This document shows, in pieces, positions 59,552-64,000 of a DNA stretch of 64,000 nt (its first letter is position 1; every line of letters starts with the position of its first letter). The position numbers and the translations under genes were made by a program. The stretch lies in contig NZ_MSCM01000002.1 of the NCBI RefSeq assembly GCF_002954665.1, positions 1,369,278-1,433,277 on the forward strand, read 5' to 3'. The DNA comes from Polaribacter glomeratus (GTDB lineage Bacteria; Bacteroidota; Bacteroidia; Flavobacteriales; Flavobacteriaceae). The notes below the pieces were generated by a model. It had not been told where the DNA came from and ran no database searches. It saw nothing but the letters and a program-made list of their open reading frames with translations.

Positions 59552-60715
59552 TTATTTTAAAAAATTGGTAATTGTATTCGTAATAAAAGTAAGTTGTTCT
59601 TTGTCTAACTCAGTATGCATCGGTAAAGAAATTACAGTTTTTATTAAATCGTTCGTAACGGGGAAATCTTCCTCTTTATATTTAGTATCTGCATAGGCTT
59701 TTTGAGAATGCAGCGCCACAGGGTAATAAATTGCATTCGGAATTCCTAGTTCTAATAAATGTTTATGCAATTCATCGCGCTTACCATTTGTAATTTGCAA
59801 CGTATATTGATGAAAAACATGACAATCGCAACTATCACAAATTTCATTGCAATTTTTTGTATTGTTCGATGTTGCTTTAGGTGTTGTAATATTTGTATTG
59901 TTCGCAAATGCATTATTATAAAAACGAGCAGCATCTCTGCGAGCATCACAATACGCGTCTAAATTAGGCAACTTGGCTTGTAAAACTCCGGCCTGAATAG
60001 AATCTAACCTAGAATTTACACCAACCACATCATGATAATATCTTTCGTACATTCCGTGATTTACAATACCTCTAATGGTATGTGCAAGTGCGTCATCATT
60101 TGTAAAAATTGCACCTCCATCTCCATAACAACCTAAGTTTTTAGAAGGGAAAAAAGAGGTAGTTCCTACATTTCCTATTGTTCCTGCTTTTTGTTTTGTT
60201 CCGTTTTTAAAGGTGTAATCTGCACCAATTGCTTGCGCATTGTCTTCAATAACAAACAAATTATGTTCTTTTGCAATTTCCATAACAGCATCCATATTTG
60301 CTACTTGTCCAAATAAATGAACAGGAACAATCGCTTTAGTTTTTGGAGTAATTGCCTTTTTTAAAGCTTCAATATCAATATTAAACGTCTTTGCATCAAC
60401 ATCAACCAAAACGGGCGTTAATTTTAATAATGCAATAACTTCTACAGTTGCTGCAAACGTAAAATCTGCAGTAATGATTTCATTACCTTGCTCTAAACCC
60501 AAAGCCATCATTGCAATTTGCAAAGCATCTGTACCATTTGCACAAGGAATTACATGTTTTACATTTAAATATTTTTCTAGATCTTCTTGAAATTCTTTTA
60601 CTAATGGACCATTAATGTAAGTAGATGAGTTTAAAACTTCTTGAATAGAGTTATCTACTGTTTCTTTTATTTGCTGATATTGACCTTGTAAGTCAACCAT
60701 TTGAATTTTTTTCAT
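59552..60715 (-). CDS. DegT/DnrJ/EryC1-family sugar aminotransferase with a Cys-rich insertion
   Basis: 387 aa from the ATG at 60715; an in-frame extension to 60778 overlaps a minus-7 element. PLP-dependent fold: ANGTDALQIAMMALG, VEDNAQAIG-type loop (VIEDNAQAIGADY), PLP Lys in SFFPSKNLGCYGDGGAIFTND. Such enzymes aminate keto-sugars of nucleotide sugars for O-antigen or glycoprotein glycans. A short insertion near 59819-59853 reads CNEICDSCDCHVFHQYTL, with a CX3CX2CXC cluster just before the conserved VFHQYTL; a metal or redox site is possible. First gene of a pair with galE. A minus-7 element TATTTTTG is at 60739-60746. Confidence 0.9.
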   Translation of the reverse strand: MKKIQMVDLQGQYQQIKETVDNSIQEVLNSSTYINGPLVKEFQEDLEKYLNVKHVIPCANGTDALQIAMMALGLEQGNEIITADFTFAATVEVIALLKLTPVLVDVDAKTFNIDIEALKKAITPKTKAIVPVHLFGQVANMDAVMEIAKEHNLFVIEDNAQAIGADYTFKNGTKQKAGTIGNVGTTSFFPSKNLGCYGDGGAIFTNDDALAHTIRGIVNHGMYERYYHDVVGVNSRLDSIQAGVLQAKLPNLDAYCDARRDAARFYNNAFANNTNITTPKATSNNTKNCNEICDSCDCHVFHQYTLQITNGKRDELHKHLLELGIPNAIYYPVALHSQKAYADTKYKEEDFPVTNDLIKTVISLPMHTELDKEQLTFITNTITNFLK

Positions 60716-60738
60716 AAATGAGATAGCTATTAATACAT

Positions 60739-60768
60739 CAAAAATACAATATAAATCTAGTATCTTTG
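60739..60768. promoter_or_regulatory. Divergent minus-7 elements for the aminotransferase and acylase genes
   Basis: TATTTTTG on the minus strand at 60739-60746 and TATCTTTG on the plus strand at 60761-60768. Only 74 bases separate the two ATGs, so the promoters are interleaved and may compete. The second overlaps the in-frame TTG at 60766, which is therefore not a start codon. Confidence 0.6.
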
Positions 60769-60789
60769 GCCAGATCAAAAATTTTTCGA

Positions 60790-63174
60790 ATGAAATTCCT
60801 TAAAAAAGCACTAAAAATTACAATTGTTTTACTCGTATTAATTCTAGTTGGCGGTTGGTTATATTCTAAAACCTATCATCCAAAGTACGATGGAGAAATA
60901 GAGTTAAAAAATTTATCAGAAAAAGTAACAGTTTATTTTGATGAAGTTGGTGTGCCACATATAAATGCTCAAAATCAGCAAGACGCATACACAGCTCTAG
61001 GGTATTTGCATGCGCAAGATAGGTTGTGGCAAATGGAATTAATTAGAAGAATTGCTTCGGGAAGATTATCAGAAATTTTTGGAAAAGATTTATTGGATAA
61101 AGATATCTTTTTTGCAGGATTAGGCATCGAAGAAGCTGCTGAAAAAACCATTGATAATCTTGATAAAAGCTCAGAACCTTATATTTTAACGCAAGCATAT
61201 TTAGAGGGTATAAATCAATTTATTGAAGACGGAAAAACACCTCTTGAGTTTACGTTAGTAGGGGTAAAGAAAGAAAAATATACGATCAAAGACGTTTATA
61301 ATGTATTTGGTTATATGGCTTTTAGTTTTGCAGTTGCTCATAAAACAGACCCACTATTAACCGAAATTAAAGGGAAATTAGGAGAATCTTATTTGAATGA
61401 ATTAATAGGTTCAAATAGCGAGAATTTAACGATTATTAAATCGAGTATTCCTGATAAAATTAATGCAACCATCTCTAAAAAGGTCGCTGCGATTATGGAT
61501 GATTTACCTGTTTCGTCTTTTATAGGAAGCAACTCGTGGGTAATTGCACCAGAAAAAACGAAAAACGGAAAAGTTATTTTTGCAAACGATCCTCACATTG
61601 GTTTTTCACAACCTTCTGTTTGGTATCAAAATCATATAAAAACGCCTAATTTTGAAATTTACGGATTTAATATCGCCTTAATGCCATTTCCTTTATTAGG
61701 TCATAATAGCGAGTATGCGTATGGTTTAACGATGTTGGCAAATGATGATTTAAACTTTTACGTAGAAGAAAACAATCCTGATAATTCTGCACAATACAAA
61801 ACATCCGAAGGATATAAAAATTATAAAATTATTGATAAAACAATTCGTGTCAAAAACGAAAAAGATACTAGTTTTCAAGTAAAAGTAACCAAACATGGCC
61901 CAATAATGAACGGGTTAATTTCTCATTTGGAAGATGAACGACCAATAGCCATGAATTGGATTTATACGCAATTAAACAATGAACAATTAGATATTATTTA
62001 TGGAATGTCTCACGCAAAATCTTTGGACGATTTTCAACAAGCGGTGGCAAAAATTAATGCTCCTGGATTAAATGTAATGTATGGGGACGCTAAAGATAAT
62101 ATTGCTTGGTTTGCATCTGCAAAACTGTATCAGCTAAGAGACGGTTTATCTACCAAAACGTATTTAAATGGTGCTTCTGGAAAAGATGAAGTAATAGAAT
62201 ATTTACCATTTAGTGAAAACCCAAAAGCCATCAATCCGCCTTGGCATTATGTGTATTCGGCTAATAATCAACCAGATTATGTAAGAGGTAAATTATATCC
62301 TGGCTATTATCAACCGCAGGACAGAGCCAAAAGAATTGTAGAGTTATTAGAACAAAAAGATGATTTTACAAGAGAGGATGTTGCAAAAATGATGTTTGAT
62401 GTAAAATCGTCTACAGTTACAGAAATTGCTAACGATTTATTAAAAAGTTTAGACAACTCAAAATTAACGATTTCAGAAAAAAAAGCAGTTGAAACTTTAA
62501 AAAATTGGGATGGAACCTATTTAAAAAATTCAGTTGGCGCAACAATTTATAATCGCTTTTTATATGAATTTTTAAAAGCGACTTACAAAGATGAATTGGG
62601 CAATAATTTCGAGTTGTTTATCAATTCGCAATTGCAAGACGAGGTGTTGCCAATTCAAATACTTAGAAAGCAATCTGTTTGGTGGGATGATATTACGACC
62701 ACAAAAAAAGTAGAAGTAAGGGCAGAAATTATTCTAAATTCTTTTAAAGAAACGTTTGCTTTTTTAGAAAATCAATTAGGAGAAAATGTGGATGATTGGC
62801 ATTGGAGCAGAGTTTTATCTGTTGAACATGAACATGCAATTGGTAAGGCCGGTGGTTTATTACGCAAATTTTTTAATGTTGGACCTTTTGAAACGATTGG
62901 AGGTAACGAAGTTATAAACAATCAAATTTTTAAATTAGATAGTACAGGTTATTATAAAGTAACTGCTGGGCCGTCAACCAGAAGAATTGTAGATTTCTCT
63001 GATGTAGAAAACAGTTTGGCAATTTTACCAACTGGGCAATCTGGAAATATTTTTAGTGAACATTATAAAGACCAAGCTCAGAAATTTTTAAATGGTGAGT
63101 TTGTAAAAATGAAACTAAATAGAACTCAAATTGAAAGGAGTAAAAATGTGCTTATTTTGATGCCAAAGAAATAA
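60790..63174 (+). CDS. Penicillin-acylase-family Ntn hydrolase
   Basis: 794 aa from the ATG at 60790. N-terminal membrane anchor or uncleaved signal (about 8-27, TIVLLVLILVGGWL). Alpha-chain part with LHAQDRLWQMELIRRIASGRLSEIFG in pieces; the autocatalytic cleavage site Gly-Ser at about residues 250-252 (FIGSNSWVIAPEKT), whose Ser becomes the N-terminal nucleophile of the beta chain. Other family motifs: NDPHIGFSQPSVWYQ, and the Asn/Arg region MYGDAKDNIAWFASA. These enzymes hydrolyse amides such as acyl-homoserine lactones, penicillins or cyclic lipopeptides; the substrate here is unknown. Located in the periplasm. Confidence 0.92.
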   Translation: MKFLKKALKITIVLLVLILVGGWLYSKTYHPKYDGEIELKNLSEKVTVYFDEVGVPHINAQNQQDAYTALGYLHAQDRLWQMELIRRIASGRLSEIFGKDLLDKDIFFAGLGIEEAAEKTIDNLDKSSEPYILTQAYLEGINQFIEDGKTPLEFTLVGVKKEKYTIKDVYNVFGYMAFSFAVAHKTDPLLTEIKGKLGESYLNELIGSNSENLTIIKSSIPDKINATISKKVAAIMDDLPVSSFIGSNSWVIAPEKTKNGKVIFANDPHIGFSQPSVWYQNHIKTPNFEIYGFNIALMPFPLLGHNSEYAYGLTMLANDDLNFYVEENNPDNSAQYKTSEGYKNYKIIDKTIRVKNEKDTSFQVKVTKHGPIMNGLISHLEDERPIAMNWIYTQLNNEQLDIIYGMSHAKSLDDFQQAVAKINAPGLNVMYGDAKDNIAWFASAKLYQLRDGLSTKTYLNGASGKDEVIEYLPFSENPKAINPPWHYVYSANNQPDYVRGKLYPGYYQPQDRAKRIVELLEQKDDFTREDVAKMMFDVKSSTVTEIANDLLKSLDNSKLTISEKKAVETLKNWDGTYLKNSVGATIYNRFLYEFLKATYKDELGNNFELFINSQLQDEVLPIQILRKQSVWWDDITTTKKVEVRAEIILNSFKETFAFLENQLGENVDDWHWSRVLSVEHEHAIGKAGGLLRKFFNVGPFETIGGNEVINNQIFKLDSTGYYKVTAGPSTRRIVDFSDVENSLAILPTGQSGNIFSEHYKDQAQKFLNGEFVKMKLNRTQIERSKNVLILMPKK

Positions 63175-63214
63175 AAAGACTATTTATTTATAGTATTTGT
63201 GATTTGTCAAAAAA

Positions 63215-63250
63215 AATAATTATAAACTAGTTATTAAGTTTATAATTATT
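63215..63250. terminator. Bidirectional hairpin between the acylase gene and the secreted protein gene
   Basis: AATAATTATAAACT (63215-63228) pairs perfectly with AGTTTATAATTATT (63237-63250) over an eight-base loop between two convergent genes. AT-only stem, so a modest terminator. Confidence 0.6.
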
Positions 63251-63275
63251 TTAATGACAATTTGTAGTTAATTAT

Positions 63276-63914
63276 TTAATCTTCAGGCATTTTTACAATC
63301 AATAAATTTGGTCTTTTAAAAATACTGTCATCTAATTTTTTTCTATTCACAGAAATTAATTCAATTGAACTTTTAACATCTTCAATATCAGTAATAGATA
63401 GTATCGAAAGTGCGCCTCCAGTTTTTTCTGTAAAAAAATCCCAAAGACCAGATTTGTGTTCTTTATACGTTTCTGGGTCTACTTTTAAATCTTTATTAAA
63501 ATAGTATTGATGAAAACCTTTGTTTGTTTTAACCTCTAATAATTTACATTCATACCCAAGTATTATTTTATCTGTTTGTCTAAATTCGTAAGAAATCACT
63601 TCCTCTTCGGCAATGCTTGTTAAGGAATACATCAAAGAACTCATTCCTTCCATTTTAGTAAAAACGGTGTCTTTTCCTTCATGGTATGTAGTCATTTTTA
63701 GCATCCCATTTAATTCTGATTTATATTTTTTTCCTTTTATGTAATACGTTTGCTTATTTCCAACAAACTGTTTAGATTGCTCATCGGTCATCTCGCCAGT
63801 TTTGTCCTGAAATTCAATTTTAAACTTTAAAATACCTTCAAAATTTTCTTGGGCATTTATAGTTAATTGAAATAATAGAACAAATAGCATTGATACTTTT
63901 TTAATTTTTCTCAT
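63276..63914 (-). CDS. Secreted protein of the GLPGLI/DUF4412-like group
   Basis: 212 aa. Signal peptide about residues 1-21 (LTINAQ). The mature protein, FEGILKFKIEFQD followed by strand-rich segments (TYYIKGKKYKSELN, YEFRQTDKIILGYECKLLEVKT), looks like the DUF4412/GLPGLI type of lipoprotein-like secreted domain. The ILGYECKLLEVKTNKGFHQYYF pattern is typical. Function unknown; in related organisms the family is often near TonB receptors or T9SS cargo, which is not seen here. Confidence 0.72.
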   Translation of the reverse strand: MRKIKKVSMLFVLLFQLTINAQENFEGILKFKIEFQDKTGEMTDEQSKQFVGNKQTYYIKGKKYKSELNGMLKMTTYHEGKDTVFTKMEGMSSLMYSLTSIAEEEVISYEFRQTDKIILGYECKLLEVKTNKGFHQYYFNKDLKVDPETYKEHKSGLWDFFTEKTGGALSILSITDIEDVKSSIELISVNRKKLDDSIFKRPNLLIVKMPED

Positions 63915-63940
63915 AATTTTTTTTGTAAATATCTTTAATT

Positions 63941-64000
63941 TTAAACCTCTTTATAAACTTCTTCAAACGGAATTCTAAAACGCTCGCCGTAAACTCCTTC
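63941..64000 (-). CDS. 3' end of a CDS running past the window edge
   Basis: On the minus strand an open frame enters at 64000 and ends with TAA at 63941-63943. The last visible residues are EGVYGERFRIPFEEVYKEV. The frame and codon use are coherent with coding sequence and it lies close to the upstream end of the GLPGLI-like gene. Too short to assign a family. Confidence 0.65.
   Translation of the reverse strand, partial: EGVYGERFRIPFEEVYKEV

Noticed and set aside
60766..60789. TTG at 60766 as the start of the acylase
   Set aside because: It overlaps the TATCTTTG minus-7 element and adds residues without signal-peptide character; the ATG at 60790 directly precedes the hydrophobic anchor.

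Overview
The window is a chromosome segment from a low-GC marine Flavobacteriaceae bacterium, most likely Polaribacter or a close relative. Evidence for this: a complete SprA (type IX secretion translocon and gliding protein), a secreted protein with a type-A T9SS C-terminal signal, several Bacteroidetes-type protein families (DUF5686, DUF2911, TonB-dependent receptors with a CarboxypepD-like N-terminus), weak Shine-Dalgarno sites, and repeated TAnnTTTG minus-7 promoter elements. The genus is an inference. No rRNA, tRNA, CRISPR array, phage or complete insertion sequence was seen.

Layout. 1-5 kb: 3' part of a TolC-like protein, tsaB, an MscS channel, a decayed fragment resembling a WecA/MraY-type transferase, and a small secreted MORN-like protein. 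4.4-16.3 kb, minus strand: ruvA-sprA-gcvH-vanZ-like-tonB and the malic enzyme maeB. 16.3-24.8 kb: a sugar (probably sucrose) locus with TonB receptor, periplasmic glutaredoxin-like protein, MFS symporter, fructokinase and GH13_18 phosphorylase, facing a LacI regulator across two perfect palindromic operators. 25-30 kb: DUF5686 outer-membrane protein, moaD, moaE, ctaA and a cold-shock gene. 30-36 kb: nucleotide metabolism (nrdB, nrdA, dNTPase). 36-39.5 kb: a large Asp-box (BNR) protein. 39.5-44.5 kb: dxs, tadA and an S9 peptidase. 44.6-48.1 kb: two DUF2975 membrane proteins with an XRE regulator, then a umuC-DUF2007-umuD error-prone polymerase cluster. 48.2-51.6 kb: a MocR-type regulator facing a TonB receptor. 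51.7-53.05 kb: an array of four paralogous 51-aa zinc-ribbon microprotein genes. 53-64 kb: rseP, a SCO protein, feoA-feoB with a 38-aa Cys-rich partner, DUF2911, galE with a DegT aminotransferase, a penicillin-acylase family enzyme, a GLPGLI/DUF4412-like secreted protein and the 3' end of one more gene.

The most interesting element is the four-copy array at 51774-53013. Each copy encodes a very basic 51-residue protein with two CxxC knuckles and an invariant YTWFP segment, and each is followed by its own, partly related, terminator hairpin. A similar CxxC pair ends the DUF2007 protein encoded in the umuCD cluster. Other points worth attention are a MocR regulator in which the PLP lysine is replaced by Gln, a protein carrying both a lipobox and a T9SS signal, a TonB receptor with an EF-hand loop and a lone vicinal Cys pair in the same locus as a thiol oxidoreductase, and a perfect 17-bp palindrome inside the feo promoter.
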